Source: Candidatus Chryseopegocella kryptomonas (GTDB lineage: Bacteria > Bacteroidota > Ignavibacteria > Kryptoniales > Kryptoniaceae). From it: 64,000 nt of DNA. Shown here piece after piece: positions 17,967-26,996 of this stretch. The stretch's first letter is position 1. Each line of letters starts with the position of its first letter. Where the stretch lies: positions 62,001-126,000 of the forward strand of contig NZ_CZVW01000003.1 of the NCBI RefSeq assembly GCF_001536065.1, given 5' to 3'. The position numbers and the translations under genes are program-made. The notes under the pieces are model-generated. The model was not told the DNA's origin. It was given only the letters and a program-made list of their open reading frames with translations, and searched no databases.

Positions 17967-20375
17967 ATGAGACCTATCAAAAAAGTTGCAGTCCTTGGAG
18001 CAGGTGTGATGGGTGCGCAAATATCCGCCCATCTCGCAAATGCAGGAATACCTTCATATCTTCTTGACATCGTCCCAAAAGAATTAACAGAAGAAGAAAA
18101 ATCAAAAGGTCTAACGCTTCAAAGCCCTGAGGTCAGAAACAGAATCGCTCGTGAAGGTCTTGAAAGAGCGAAAAAATTAAAACCAAACGCATTTTTCGTC
18201 CCTGAACTTGAAAAACTCATAACAATTGGAAACTTTGAAGATAACTTGAACTGGCTCTCTGAAGTTGACTGGATAATTGAAGCTGTCGTTGAACGACTTG
18301 ACATCAAGAGAGAATTATTCAAAAAAGTTGAATCCGTTAGAAAGCCTGGAACTATCGTCAGCACAAATACTTCCGGAATTCGCATAAGTGAAATTGCCGA
18401 AGGTTTCAGCGATGACTTCCGAAAACATTTTCTTGGAACACACTTTTTTAATCCACCAAGATATATGAAACTTCTTGAAATAATCCCGACATCCGACACA
18501 TCACAGGAAGTAATTGAGACAATTTCAGAGTTCGGAGAAAGAGTCCTCGGCAAAGGGATTGTTTATTGTAAGGATACGCCAAACTTCATTGCAAATAGAA
18601 TTGGTGTCTTCGCAGTTATGTATGTTTTGCATTATATGCTCCAAAATGGTTTCACAATTGAAGAAGTTGATGAGTTAACAGGACCTGTGACAGGGAAACC
18701 AAAAAGCGCAACATTTAGAACACTTGACATCGTCGGACTTGATACGCTCGTTCATGTCGCAAATAATCTTTACAACGCTGTTCCAGATGATGAAATGAGA
18801 GAATACTTCAAAGTTCCTGATGTCGTCCAGAAAATGCTTCAAAACAAATGGTTAGGTGAAAAAACCGGACAAGGATTTTACAAGAGAGTTAAGAAAAATG
18901 GCGAAAGCGAAATTCTTGTGCTTGATTTTTCAACGATGGATTATAGAGAAAGACAAAAAGTTAAATTTGGCTCACTTGAAATGGCAAAAGCAACCGAAGG
19001 ATTGAAAGACAAACTTCAAATTCTTATGAATGCAAAAGATAGAGCCGGAGAATTTTTCTGGAAAACGACAGGCGCAGTCCTTGCTTATGCATCAAACCGA
19101 ATCCCCGAAATAAGCGATACAATTGTTGATATTGACAACGCAATGAAATGGGGCTTTAATTGGGAACTTGGTCCATTTGAAATGTGGGATTTGATCGGTG
19201 TTGAAAATTCAATTGAAAGAATTGAAAAAGAAGGTTTCAAAGTTGCAGATTGGGTAAAGGAAATGATCAGCTCTGGAAAGAAAAAATTTTACGAAAGAAG
19301 AGACGGAAAAATTTACTTCTACGATGTCGTCCGTGCGAAAGATTATGTTGAAATGAAAACGAAGCCTGAGATGATAAATCTTGAACTTGTCAAAGAAGAT
19401 AAAACAAAAATAATCAAGCAAAACGCAGGGGCAAGCTTGATTGACCTTGGGGATGGCGTTATATGTCTTGAGTTTCACACAAAAATGAACGCAATTGGAG
19501 AGGACATACTTGTAATGGCTGATTATGCTTTAAATGAACTTGAAAAAAATTACGAGGCGCTCGTTATAGGAAATCAGGGACAACATTTCTCCGCAGGCGC
19601 AAATCTTATGATGATTTTAATGCTTGCGCAAGAAGGGGAATGGGATGAAATTGACAGAGCAGTGCGAATGTTTCAAAGAATGAATATGCGAATTAAATAC
19701 TCACCCAAACCTGTCGTCGTTGCTCCACATGGAATGACCCTTGGTGGTGGATGCGAAATTGTTTTACACGCTCCAAAAGTTCGGGCTTATGCAGAAAGTT
19801 ATATTGGACTCGTTGAAATTGGCGCAGGCGTCATACCAGCTGGTGGCGGAACAAAAGAGATGCTTTTAAGAGCAATACAAAAAGCCCCAAAACAAGAAAA
19901 CATTGACTTAACACCATTTATACGAGAAGCTTTTGAAACAATCGCCTTTGCAAAGGTTTCTACAAGTGCACTTGAAGCAAAAAAACTTGGCTATCTGCGC
20001 GATTCCGACACAATCTCAATGAACAAAGATTATTTGATAAATGATGCAAAGAAAATCGCCCTCGCAATGGTTGAAGAAGGTTATAAACCACCTCTCCCTG
20101 CTGAAATTATCGCTTTAGGCAAACAATTATACGCAAACTTTTTAGTTGGAATTTACCTTATGAAGGAAGCAAATTACATAACAGATTACGAAGCTCACAT
20201 CGGAAAGAAACTTGCTTACATAATGTCTGGCGGTGACTTCACATCTCCACAAATTGTAAGCGAACAGCACATCCTTGACCTTGAACGCGAGGCGTTTTTA
20301 AGCTTATGTGGTGAAAGAAAAACTCAAGAGAGAATGCAATACATATTGAAATACGGCAAACCGTTAAGAAATTAA
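17967..20375 (+). CDS. fadB: 3-hydroxyacyl-CoA dehydrogenase / enoyl-CoA hydratase fusion
   Basis: A bifunctional 802-residue beta-oxidation enzyme. The NAD-binding dehydrogenase comes first ([62 protein letters not shown]), then a second dehydrogenase C-terminal segment, and a crotonase-fold hydratase lies at about residues 480-700 ([41 protein letters not shown]). This order is that of Bacillus FadN, the reverse of E. coli FadB. The ribosome site AAAGGGA precedes the ATG. It lies 35 bases after the synthetase and 28 before the thiolase, which should be its partner in the trifunctional pathway. Confidence 0.93.
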   Translation: MRPIKKVAVLGAGVMGAQISAHLANAGIPSYLLDIVPKELTEEEKSKGLTLQSPEVRNRIAREGLERAKKLKPNAFFVPELEKLITIGNFEDNLNWLSEVDWIIEAVVERLDIKRELFKKVESVRKPGTIVSTNTSGIRISEIAEGFSDDFRKHFLGTHFFNPPRYMKLLEIIPTSDTSQEVIETISEFGERVLGKGIVYCKDTPNFIANRIGVFAVMYVLHYMLQNGFTIEEVDELTGPVTGKPKSATFRTLDIVGLDTLVHVANNLYNAVPDDEMREYFKVPDVVQKMLQNKWLGEKTGQGFYKRVKKNGESEILVLDFSTMDYRERQKVKFGSLEMAKATEGLKDKLQILMNAKDRAGEFFWKTTGAVLAYASNRIPEISDTIVDIDNAMKWGFNWELGPFEMWDLIGVENSIERIEKEGFKVADWVKEMISSGKKKFYERRDGKIYFYDVVRAKDYVEMKTKPEMINLELVKEDKTKIIKQNAGASLIDLGDGVICLEFHTKMNAIGEDILVMADYALNELEKNYEALVIGNQGQHFSAGANLMMILMLAQEGEWDEIDRAVRMFQRMNMRIKYSPKPVVVAPHGMTLGGGCEIVLHAPKVRAYAESYIGLVEIGAGVIPAGGGTKEMLLRAIQKAPKQENIDLTPFIREAFETIAFAKVSTSALEAKKLGYLRDSDTISMNKDYLINDAKKIALAMVEEGYKPPLPAEIIALGKQLYANFLVGIYLMKEANYITDYEAHIGKKLAYIMSGGDFTSPQIVSEQHILDLEREAFLSLCGERKTQERMQYILKYGKPLRN

Positions 20376-20403
20376 AAGTTTAAAAATAAAAAGGAGAACA
20401 AAA

Positions 20404-21582
20404 ATGCAGGACGCGGTAATAGTAACAGCAGTAAGAACAGCAGTTGGAAGAGCAAAAAAAGGCACATTAAAAGATTTTCGCCCAGATGAAATGCTTGCAA
20501 CCGTTATATCAGAAGCCGTGAAAAGAACACCAAATCTGAAACCAGAAGAGATTGATGATGTAATAATAGGTTGTGCATTTCCCGAAGGAGAACAAGGTTT
20601 AAATATCGCAAGAATTGCAAGCATAAGAGCAGGTCTTCCTGTAAGTGTTCCAGCAATTACTATAAACAGATTCTGCTCATCCGGTCTTCAATCAATCGCA
20701 TTTGCAGCAGAAAGAATTAAACTTGGCTACGCAGATGTTATAATCGCCGGCGGAGTTGAATCAATGAGCATGGTTCCAATGACGGGAAATAAATTTTCCG
20801 CAAATCCATATCTTGCAGAAAATTATCCCGAAGTCTATATAAGTATGGGATTAACAGCTGAAAGAGTCGCAGAAAAATATCAAATCACAAGACAGATGCA
20901 AGACGAATTTGCCTTGAAAAGTCATCAAAAAGCATTGAAAGCAATTCAAGATGGAAAATTTAAAGATGAAATTGTCCCGTTGAAAGTCGTGAATAAATAC
21001 ATAAACGGCAAAGGTGAAAAAGTTGTTGAAGAAAAAATTTTTGATACGGACGAGGGACCACGCCCAGATACATCGCTTGAAAAATTAGCACAGTTGAAGC
21101 CAGCGTTTAAAGAAGGTGGAACCGTTACAGCTGGAAATTCTTCACAGATGAGCGATGGAGCTGCTGCTGTCGTGCTAATGTCTGAAAAGAAAGCACTTGA
21201 ACTTGGACTCAAACCAATGGCTCGCTTTGTCTCATACGCCGTCGCTGGTGTCCCACCAGAAATAATGGGTATAGGTCCTGTTGAAGCAATCCCAAAAGCA
21301 TTGAAACTTGCGGGGCTTAAACTTGAAGACATTGGTCTTATTGAACTAAACGAAGCATTCGCTGCACAATCGCTTGCGGTGATAAAACTTGCGGGATTAA
21401 ATGAGGAAATAATAAATGTCAACGGTGGTGCAATTGCCCTCGGACATCCACTCGGTTGCACTGGAGCAAAATTAACAGTTACAATTTTAAATGAGATGAA
21501 AAGACGAAATGTAAAATATGGAATGGTCACGATGTGCATAGGTGGTGGAATGGGAGCTGCAGGAATTTTTGAACTTTTATAA
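20404..21582 (+). CDS. fadA: Acetyl-CoA acyltransferase (3-ketoacyl-CoA thiolase)
   Basis: Thiolytic cleavage of 3-ketoacyl-CoA to acetyl-CoA and a shortened acyl-CoA, the last step of beta-oxidation. The 392-residue length is standard. The nucleophilic cysteine is in [18 protein letters not shown] near residue 90. Other family motifs are [33 protein letters not shown], the catalytic histidine in [16 protein letters not shown], and [13 protein letters not shown] at the end with the second catalytic cysteine. An AAGGAG ribosome site precedes the ATG. It is the last gene of the operon and is followed by a strong terminator. Confidence 0.95.
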   Translation: MQDAVIVTAVRTAVGRAKKGTLKDFRPDEMLATVISEAVKRTPNLKPEEIDDVIIGCAFPEGEQGLNIARIASIRAGLPVSVPAITINRFCSSGLQSIAFAAERIKLGYADVIIAGGVESMSMVPMTGNKFSANPYLAENYPEVYISMGLTAERVAEKYQITRQMQDEFALKSHQKALKAIQDGKFKDEIVPLKVVNKYINGKGEKVVEEKIFDTDEGPRPDTSLEKLAQLKPAFKEGGTVTAGNSSQMSDGAAAVVLMSEKKALELGLKPMARFVSYAVAGVPPEIMGIGPVEAIPKALKLAGLKLEDIGLIELNEAFAAQSLAVIKLAGLNEEIINVNGGAIALGHPLGCTGAKLTVTILNEMKRRNVKYGMVTMCIGGGMGAAGIFELL

Positions 21583-21589
21583 AATTAAA

Positions 21590-21617
21590 GCCCCGACATC
21601 AATGTCGGGGCTTTTTT
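21590..21617 (+). terminator. Rho-independent terminator after the thiolase gene
   Basis: GCCCCGACA pairs with TGTCGGGGC around a TCAA loop, followed by TTTTTTATTTT on the plus strand. The AAAATTAAA on the other side makes it usable for the converging DoxX operon as well. Confidence 0.9.
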
Positions 21618-21620
21618 ATT

Positions 21621-22004
21621 TTAATGTGAAACCTTTAACACATAATCAAGATAAATGATAATCAAAGATGCACCAGCAAGCGAAAGATTTTTCATAAAAT
21701 GTGCCATCTGATTAGCTGCAAGTCCGGGGTCTTGAACCCCCCAGAATTTGTGCATTATGAAGGCAGTTGGAACAAGAAATAGAAAAAGTAAAACTGCTCC
21801 AATCGTTGTATAAAAATTGAAAAGAACGCTTAAACCACCAAGAATTATCATCACTCCCGTAAGCAAAACTGTAACATTTGGAGCTGGCGCTTTCATCATT
21901 TGAGCATACTGAACCATATCCTTATAATTTCTAAAATGCCCAAAACCCGACATAATAAAAAGAACCGAAAATAAAATCCGACCTATCACCCATATAGCTT
22001 CCAT
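21621..22004 (-). CDS. DoxX family membrane protein
   Basis: A 127-residue inner-membrane protein with four hydrophobic helices. The start WVIGRILFSVLFIMSGFGHF matches DoxX proteins, and the second helix holds VTVLLTGVMIILGGLSVLF. DoxX-family proteins are tied to thiol and oxidative-stress handling in several bacteria, but their exact chemistry is not settled. It is the last gene of an ArsR-pirin-DoxX-DoxX operon, 24 bases after the other DoxX gene, and converges on the thiolase terminator. Confidence 0.8.
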   Translation of the reverse strand: MEAIWVIGRILFSVLFIMSGFGHFRNYKDMVQYAQMMKAPAPNVTVLLTGVMIILGGLSVLFNFYTTIGAVLLFLFLVPTAFIMHKFWGVQDPGLAANQMAHFMKNLSLAGASLIIIYLDYVLKVSH

Positions 22005-22028
22005 TTTTTAACCCTTGAAATTTTGTTT

Positions 22029-22469
22029 TTAAGAAATTTCTTTTTTGAACAACCCAAGTTCAACAGAAATTGAACCCGGACCGAAGACAAGAACAGTTAA
22101 CGCACACGCAAGAAGAGCAAGATCAAGTTCCGCTCCTGTCCCGGCTTGATTTGGTGGAACGACAAGTCCAACTTTAACTTTGACAAGTAGCGTAGCAACA
22201 ATCATATTAATAGCCAATAAAAGTCCAGCCCACCTTGAAAAAATTCCAAGTATCAAAACAATTCCACCAACAAATTCAACCAAAGACACAACAACAGCGA
22301 AAAATCCAGGCAACGGAACACCAAGCTGGGATAAAAACTGCGCAAACCCAGGAATTCCAACAACAAATAACTTCGGATATCCGTGCGCTATAAAGATAAC
22401 CCCGAGAATAACTCTGACGATCAACAAAACTATATCTGTAACAATTTTATTTGAAAGTTTTGTCAACAT
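22029..22469 (-). CDS. DoxX family membrane protein
   Basis: A 146-residue protein with four membrane helices. The first holds LLIVRVILGVIFIAHGYPKLF (split here as LLIVRVILGV and IFIAHGYPKLF), a classic DoxX opening. The second, PLPGFFAVVVSLVEFVGGIVLILGIF, contains the conserved E-x2-GG pattern. It resembles the YphA/DoxX type more closely than its downstream neighbour does. An AAGGAGG ribosome site lies before the ATG. Together with pirin and the second DoxX it forms a probable redox-responsive membrane module. Confidence 0.85.
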   Translation of the reverse strand: MLTKLSNKIVTDIVLLIVRVILGVIFIAHGYPKLFVVGIPGFAQFLSQLGVPLPGFFAVVVSLVEFVGGIVLILGIFSRWAGLLLAINMIVATLLVKVKVGLVVPPNQAGTGAELDLALLACALTVLVFGPGSISVELGLFKKEIS

Positions 22470-22489
22470 AATGCCTCCTTTTTTAGTTT

Positions 22490-23344
22490 TTAAATGTCAA
22501 CTGCTTTTTTCTTAACAAGACGACCCGCTTTATAATCCTCAATTGCTTGGTAAATTTCTTCCATCGTGTTCATCACAAAAGGACCCCACCTCGCAACCGG
22601 CTCATTAAGTGGTTTACCACATCCAACAAGAACAACTGAATTTTCAAGTGCATAAAACTTTACAAAATTTCCATCAATCAAAACCGCAAGCTTTCCACCC
22701 TTAACTTTTGTCCCATCATCAAATTTAATCTCTCCCTCGGAAACAACACAAAATACGTTCATCTTCTCATCAATCTCATATACAAATTCATTTCCCTTCG
22801 GCACTCTAACATCAAGATAAACTACCGGATAATAAGCCCAACTTTTTTGCTCCACATTATCAAAACCTCCAGAGAGAAGATTAACTCTAACCTCACCTTT
22901 GCTTATTTCAATCGCTTTAAAATTATGATAAAATGGATCGCTCATTTTTTCACTTGATGGCAAATTCAACCATAGCTGATATCCCCAAAGAAATCCTTCT
23001 TTCATGATTGGCATTTCACTGTGTATAACCCCGCTTCCTGCGTTCATCCATTGCAAACCACCTGAACTTAAAATCCCACTGCTTCCAGTGCTATCTCTAT
23101 GCTCAAAATCACCACTTATCATATAAGTTAAAGTTTGAAATCCCCTGTGCGGATGTGGTGGAAAACCAGCAATGTAATCGTTCGGATCATCGCTTTTAAA
23201 TTCATCAAGCAAGAGAAACGGATCAAGATAATTCAAATAAAGCGAACCAATATATCGTTTTAATTTTACACCAGCACCATCAATCACTTCCATAGCAGGA
23301 AAAACTCTATGCACTCTGCGATACTTAACACTTTTCACAAGCAT
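22490..23344 (-). CDS. Pirin family protein (cupin)
   Basis: A two-domain cupin of 284 residues. The N-terminal half has the pirin signature: DPFLLLDEF, FPPHPHRGFQTLTYMISG and then HRDSTG, with the metal-binding histidines and a glutamate later in the motif (IHSEMP). Pirins act as iron-binding regulators or quercetin 2,3-dioxygenases, and the sequence does not tell these apart. The ATG at 23344 is chosen over an in-frame TTG nine bases upstream that overlaps the regulator's stop. It is co-transcribed with the ArsR-type regulator and two DoxX genes, a grouping often linked to redox stress. Confidence 0.9.
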   Translation of the reverse strand: MLVKSVKYRRVHRVFPAMEVIDGAGVKLKRYIGSLYLNYLDPFLLLDEFKSDDPNDYIAGFPPHPHRGFQTLTYMISGDFEHRDSTGSSGILSSGGLQWMNAGSGVIHSEMPIMKEGFLWGYQLWLNLPSSEKMSDPFYHNFKAIEISKGEVRVNLLSGGFDNVEQKSWAYYPVVYLDVRVPKGNEFVYEIDEKMNVFCVVSEGEIKFDDGTKVKGGKLAVLIDGNFVKFYALENSVVLVGCGKPLNEPVARWGPFVMNTMEEIYQAIEDYKAGRLVKKKAVDI

Positions 23345-23349
23345 AATTT

Positions 23350-23628
23350 TCAATTGGTAAATTTTAAAAGATAGTTTGCAAAATTTTCTACAACCTCCTT
23401 ATTCACACTGAAATAATGAAACTGTCCTTCTTTTCTGACATTTACAAGTCCACTTTCCTGAAGTGTTTTCAAATGATGCGAAATCGTCGGTTGCCTCAAA
23501 CCAATTTTTTCAGTTATCTCTTTACAACTTATTTCTTTTGACCTTGCTATCAACTCAAAAATTTTACACCTCGTCTCATCTGAAAGTGCTTTTGCGACTT
23601 TTGAAACCTTCAATTTCGGCATAGGCAT
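23350..23628 (-). CDS. ArsR-family winged-helix repressor
   Basis: A 92-residue winged-helix regulator: AKALSDETRCKIFELIARS, then the recognition region LRQPTISHHLKTLQESGLV and the wing VRKEGQFHYFSV. The metal-binding ELCVCDL box of arsenic and cadmium sensors is absent. Cysteines occur at TRCK and SCKE, so a thiol-based or other signal is possible. It is the first gene of the operon, six bases before the pirin start. An 18-bp palindrome 26 bases upstream of its ATG is the likely operator, giving autoregulation. A second ATG two codons in is an equally possible start. Confidence 0.88.
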   Translation of the reverse strand: MPMPKLKVSKVAKALSDETRCKIFELIARSKEISCKEITEKIGLRQPTISHHLKTLQESGLVNVRKEGQFHYFSVNKEVVENFANYLLKFTN

Positions 23629-23653
23629 TTATGTTCTTTTTAGAAAATAGATA

Positions 23654-23671
23654 TATAGACAAATGTCTATA
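23654..23671 (-). promoter_or_regulatory. Palindromic operator for the ArsR-family repressor
   Basis: TATAGACA-AA-TGTCTATA is a perfect 8-bp inverted repeat with a two-base centre. On the minus strand a TTGACA lies upstream at about the right distance, so the palindrome overlaps or abuts the -10 region. Binding by the encoded regulator would block the operon. Confidence 0.7.
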
Positions 23672-23771
23672 CAAATATACAAAAAATTTTTTGTCAAGTC
23701 AAGTTTGACTCATTTCACATTTAATTGAGATAATTTGAAGCTTGCCAGTATCCATTCCTGAATTTCAAAAG

Positions 23772-24719
23772 TTACCTTCGCTTTTTACTTTTATGTTGTA
23801 ATTCCACCCTATACTTTCTGATATAAAGACTATACCTCTCCGCAGTATATAAATAACCATTGCTACTTTCAATAAAATGCGCTTGCTCAGGTAATGTTAA
23901 AACTTGAATCAAATTCCCACTACTGTCAATAATGTAAATATCTTTCCATGGATTTTTTGAATATTTTCCGCCTAAAACCAATATGTGACCCATAAGAAAA
24001 TCTATGTCCAAAAACATCTTATGTTCAGGTATTTCAATCGGGATTTTTCTAAGCGGTCTCATTTCAACTCCAACGGGCAACTCTTTAATGCTAATTTCCT
24101 TAACAAGAACCCCATTTAAATCAAGAATTAATATTTTGTTTATAATTGGATAACACAAAACTAATCCTTGGTCAAAATACTGGATATAAGCAAAACCCAA
24201 AAATGGATTTTCATATTCTTGCTTAACTTGAAACGTTTTTAAAAGTTCGCCTATCTTGTTATAAACTGCTATCTCTGTTACTAACGAAAAATTCTTATAA
24301 TTGACATATACAGCGTAAAGTTTACCAATACCATCCGTTCCTATGTCAAAAATCGGAGCAGGAGCAGCTAAAGTTTTAAGATATTTTAAGTCAGCGCTAA
24401 ACAAGTAAATAAAGGGTGTGCCTACATCAATTACTGCAATTAAATCCTTGATAAAAATAATTTTTCCAGGTGTCCCCCTAAATTCACCTGGACCTCCGCC
24501 CTTTTTACCAACTTTATTGATGAAATTACCGCTTTTGTCAAACTTTTTTATAGAGCAATCTGCTTTATCAGAAACAAATATGTTTCCATTATCATCAACA
24601 CAAAATCCACCAATTTCAAATACATACTTACCTATTGAAATGTCAAACACTTTTTCAATTTTCAAAACCTCCGCAAAGATAAGATTAAAGATGATTAAAA
24701 CTAGATAAGAAAAAACCAT
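23772..24719 (-). CDS. Exported 6-bladed beta-propeller protein
   Basis: A 315-residue protein with an N-terminal hydrophobic signal (MVFSYLVLIIFNLIFA) and repeated NHL/6-bladed-propeller blades. The clearest are GGFCVDDNGNIFVSDKADCSIKKFDKSG (seen as GGFCVDDNGNIFVSD plus IKKFDKSGNFINKVGKKG), then GPGEFRGTPGKI, and a final blade ending YRVELQHKSKKRR. Such propellers are widespread in Bacteroidota, often beside short secreted peptides and transporters, and usually have unknown ligands. It lies three bases after an ABC permease gene, so it is part of the same operon as the exporter and the decayed peptide and MauE-like genes upstream. Confidence 0.75.
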   Translation of the reverse strand: MVFSYLVLIIFNLIFAEVLKIEKVFDISIGKYVFEIGGFCVDDNGNIFVSDKADCSIKKFDKSGNFINKVGKKGGGPGEFRGTPGKIIFIKDLIAVIDVGTPFIYLFSADLKYLKTLAAPAPIFDIGTDGIGKLYAVYVNYKNFSLVTEIAVYNKIGELLKTFQVKQEYENPFLGFAYIQYFDQGLVLCYPIINKILILDLNGVLVKEISIKELPVGVEMRPLRKIPIEIPEHKMFLDIDFLMGHILVLGGKYSKNPWKDIYIIDSSGNLIQVLTLPEQAHFIESSNGYLYTAERYSLYIRKYRVELQHKSKKRR

Positions 24720-24722
24720 TTT

Positions 24723-25382
24723 TTAAAAATCCTTTCTTTTAAAAATTTCAACTGAAACACTAACAGAAAGTAATATCAATAATATCATCAAAAGCACAAG
24801 CAACCAGTAGGTAAAATCATCAAATCCAAGAGGTCCTGCCCTTAACATCAGAAGGATCAAATTTGCACCTATAATCCAGATTAAGAACGTAAACCCCGAC
24901 ACTACATAACGATTTCTAAAGATCAAAATTATTAAACCACCTATAGATAATAAAAAAATAGCAAAGAGCATAAATAAAATGGAAATTGGTAAGAAAATTT
25001 TCACCGAAAGATGCATCTTAAATAAAAGAGGGATCAATTGAATAATAATAAGAACAACGAAATCAGTTATGAAAGACAAACTTACACCAGAAAAAATTGA
25101 TAAAAAACATATTTTTCTATCAACTGGTGTTGAAAGAAACAAAAACAAATAATCATCGTTGAGCAATTCAAATTTTATCTCAATAAATATAATAGATAAA
25201 GCAAGTAATGAAAACGAAACCAAAGATATACCAGCTAAAATAAATTCCTCACTGTAAAGCGGTTTATTAATAAAAAATAAAACATATGAAGCGTAGCCCA
25301 AAAATAAAATAAAAAACACAATACCTACTGGATTAAAAACACCATATTTAAATACTTCTTTAAAAATAATGCGATTAACCAT
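24723..25382 (-). CDS. ABC transporter permease-like membrane protein
   Basis: A 219-residue protein with about six transmembrane helices and few polar residues. It has no clear family motif. It is identified as the permease half of an exporter because it overlaps the ATPase gene by eight bases and has the ABC-2-like layout. Charged loops contain STPVDRKICFLSIFSG, typical of the coupling region of ABC-2 permeases. The substrate is unknown; an exported peptide or lipid is possible given the neighbouring peptide-like relic and propeller. Confidence 0.7.
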   Translation of the reverse strand: MVNRIIFKEVFKYGVFNPVGIVFFILFLGYASYVLFFINKPLYSEEFILAGISLVSFSLLALSIIFIEIKFELLNDDYLFLFLSTPVDRKICFLSIFSGVSLSFITDFVVLIIIQLIPLLFKMHLSVKIFLPISILFMLFAIFLLSIGGLIILIFRNRYVVSGFTFLIWIIGANLILLMLRAGPLGFDDFTYWLLVLLMILLILLSVSVSVEIFKRKDF

Positions 25383-26298
25383 AACAATCTCTGGCTTTTG
25401 ATATTAAATAAGTATAAATTTCCTCAACATCAGCTTTTTTTAATTCAATCAAATCCCGCTTAATTCCGTTACTTTCCAGATAAAATAACACTTCATTTAA
25501 CTTATCGCCCTCAATCAATAGCCCTGCTTTCCCTTTATTATAAAACAAACCTCCAATTGAAGCAAACTTATCAAAATTCATCTTATCAAAAGGTAGATAA
25601 ATAATATATTTGTCCAGTAGTTTTGATACTTTCACTTTATCAATAAGTTTTCCCTTATATAAAAATAAAACCTGATCGCAAATTTTCTCAACATCAGATA
25701 ATAAGTGAGTGTTAATTAATACTATTCTGTCTCTGTCAGTTTCAATAAAATTTTTCAAAAATTCCTTAAATAAAAATCTTTTTTCTGGATCAAGCCCCTC
25801 AAAAGGTTCATCAAGCAGTAAAATTTTCGGCTCATTTATTAGAGATCTAATTAAACCCAGTGCTTTAACCATACCCTTTGAAAATTTTCTAACTTCAACA
25901 TTCCTCCATCTTTCAAGCTCAACAAAAGAAAGCAAATCATCTATCTTTGAGTTCAGCTTCTCCTCTTCAATTGAAAACAATCTACCTGTTAACTTTAAAA
26001 TTTTGTCAGGGGTTAAATACTTCGGGAAAATCACATTTTCGGGCAAATATCCTATAATTTCCCTACATTTTGGATCAGAGGGAGATAAATTAAATATCTT
26101 CACCTCACCAAATGTTGGAATCACTAAACCCATCAATATCTTAAAAAGCGTTGTTTTACCTGAGCCATTTGGTCCAACAATTCCATATATACCACCATTA
26201 TTAATTTCAAACGACACATTATCCAGTGCAATGATCTTATCCCTTTTAAGAAACCTATTTATTTTGTAAACCTTCGTTAAATGAGTTACTTTGATCAT
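25375..26298 (-). CDS. ABC transporter ATP-binding protein
   Basis: A 307-residue ATPase. It contains Walker A GPNGSGKTT near residue 41, a Q-loop-like GYLPENVIFP, a degenerate signature FSKGM in place of LSGGQ, Walker B KILLLDEPFEGLDP, and a switch histidine in NTHLLSD. A C-terminal extension of about 80 residues follows, as in exporters of the DrrA/NatA type. It pairs with the overlapping permease gene. The serine and glycine needed in the signature are only partly conserved (S-K-G), as is common in this subfamily. Confidence 0.88.
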   Translation of the reverse strand: MIKVTHLTKVYKINRFLKRDKIIALDNVSFEINNGGIYGIVGPNGSGKTTLFKILMGLVIPTFGEVKIFNLSPSDPKCREIIGYLPENVIFPKYLTPDKILKLTGRLFSIEEEKLNSKIDDLLSFVELERWRNVEVRKFSKGMVKALGLIRSLINEPKILLLDEPFEGLDPEKRFLFKEFLKNFIETDRDRIVLINTHLLSDVEKICDQVLFLYKGKLIDKVKVSKLLDKYIIYLPFDKMNFDKFASIGGLFYNKGKAGLLIEGDKLNEVLFYLESNGIKRDLIELKKADVEEIYTYLISKARDCYG

Positions 26299-26316
26299 GT
26301 TATTTTAAAATTTTTT

Positions 26317-26549
26317 CTAATCAAGGCAATTCAAGTAACCTATTGTACAGCCAGCAACACATCCAGTAAACCAACCACCCATTAACCCATGGGATAAACT
26401 TATTAAGAGGGGCAAAAATTAAGGTAAATGCACTTGGCCAAGTTGCACATTAAGAGAAGCAACGTTCATAAGCATCCCAGCAATAACTTCGTTGCGCAAA
26501 AATAGATGATTTGAACGTTATGAATAAATACTAGCTTTTTCCTTCTCAT
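26317..26549 (-). pseudogene. Decayed short secreted-peptide-like gene
   Basis: A strong ribosome site (AAGGAGGGAG) precedes an ATG at 26549 whose first four bases overlap the MauE-like stop (ATGA). The frame opens MRRKKLVFIHN but stops at 26466 after 27 residues. A second frame continues with VIAGMLMNVASLNV, is broken by a TAA, then reads HGLMGGWFTGCVAGC and ends GYLNCLD at 26317. One frameshift and one nonsense change would rebuild a peptide of about 77 residues with a basic, hydrophobic leader and a Gly/Cys-rich tail. It resembles leader-peptide or bacteriocin-like small genes, but no family is proven. This stretch of about 250 bases holds nothing else. Confidence 0.35.
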
Positions 26550-26834
26550 TTCTTCTCCCTCCTTTTTGTTTTTAAATTAACAAAAATTAAACCAGAAACT
26601 AAAACCAAATTCTCAAACAAACTTAACAAATCCACTTCCCTCTCAATCAATCTACCAAAACATCCACATCCACCTGCATATCCACTTATCCTCGCAAAAA
26701 ACAAAAAAACTGTAAATCCCAAAACCACGGACTACTCCCGTAAACCATTCAAAATCAATCCCCTTCGCTATCCCTGAAAAAACGAAAACTAAACCAAGAA
26801 AAATTCTCAATGTTGAAACTAAATTAAAACTCAT
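26546..26834 (-). pseudogene. Broken MauE/DoxX-like redox membrane protein
   Basis: The first part, in one frame, reads TLRIFLGLVFVFSGIAKGIDFEWF, like the first helix and lysine of MauE-type proteins. The second part, in another frame, reads VVLGFTVFLFFARISGYAGGCGCFG and then a last membrane helix ending KTKRREKK. The CGCFG cysteine motif is typical of the MauE family, thought to act in disulfide relay. The frames overlap but the middle helices are missing, so the 289-base gene appears to have lost about 40 codons by an internal deletion and is unlikely to be functional. It heads the operon leading to the ABC exporter and propeller. Confidence 0.65.
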
Positions 26835-26865
26835 AAATCAAATCTAAATTTTTTCTCTCACCCAA

Positions 26866-26894
26866 AATTTAAAAATTCAAAAAATTCTTGTCAA
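26866..26894 (-). promoter_or_regulatory. Sigma70-type promoter of the MauE/ABC/propeller operon
   Basis: On the minus strand TTGACA (26889-26894), a 17-base spacer and TAAATT (26866-26871) form a strong housekeeping promoter about 35 bases upstream of the broken MauE-like start. A palindrome lies just upstream of its -35. Confidence 0.6.
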
Positions 26895-26904
26895 GGACTT
26901 CTTT

Positions 26905-26921
26905 TTGAACATATAGTTCAA
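26905..26921. promoter_or_regulatory. Palindrome between the XRE regulator and the MauE/ABC operon
   Basis: TTGAAC-N5-GTTCAA (centre ATATA) is a perfect 6-bp inverted repeat in the divergent region. It sits ten bases upstream of the -35 of the minus-strand promoter and about 20 bases upstream of the plausible plus-strand -35 (TTGACT at 26943). XRE-type proteins often bind such short palindromes, so this is a candidate operator of the adjacent gene. Confidence 0.55.
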
Positions 26922-26996
26922 TTTCTTAACACACAATTTTACTTGACTTTTTCGCTTTTTTTTTATATTCCGCCAAAAACAAAACAGGTCTTAAAA

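Noticed and set aside
26943-26996. Upstream extension of the XRE regulator
   Set aside because: It covers promoter-like -35/-10 sequence and gives a hydrophobic N-terminus unlike XRE proteins.
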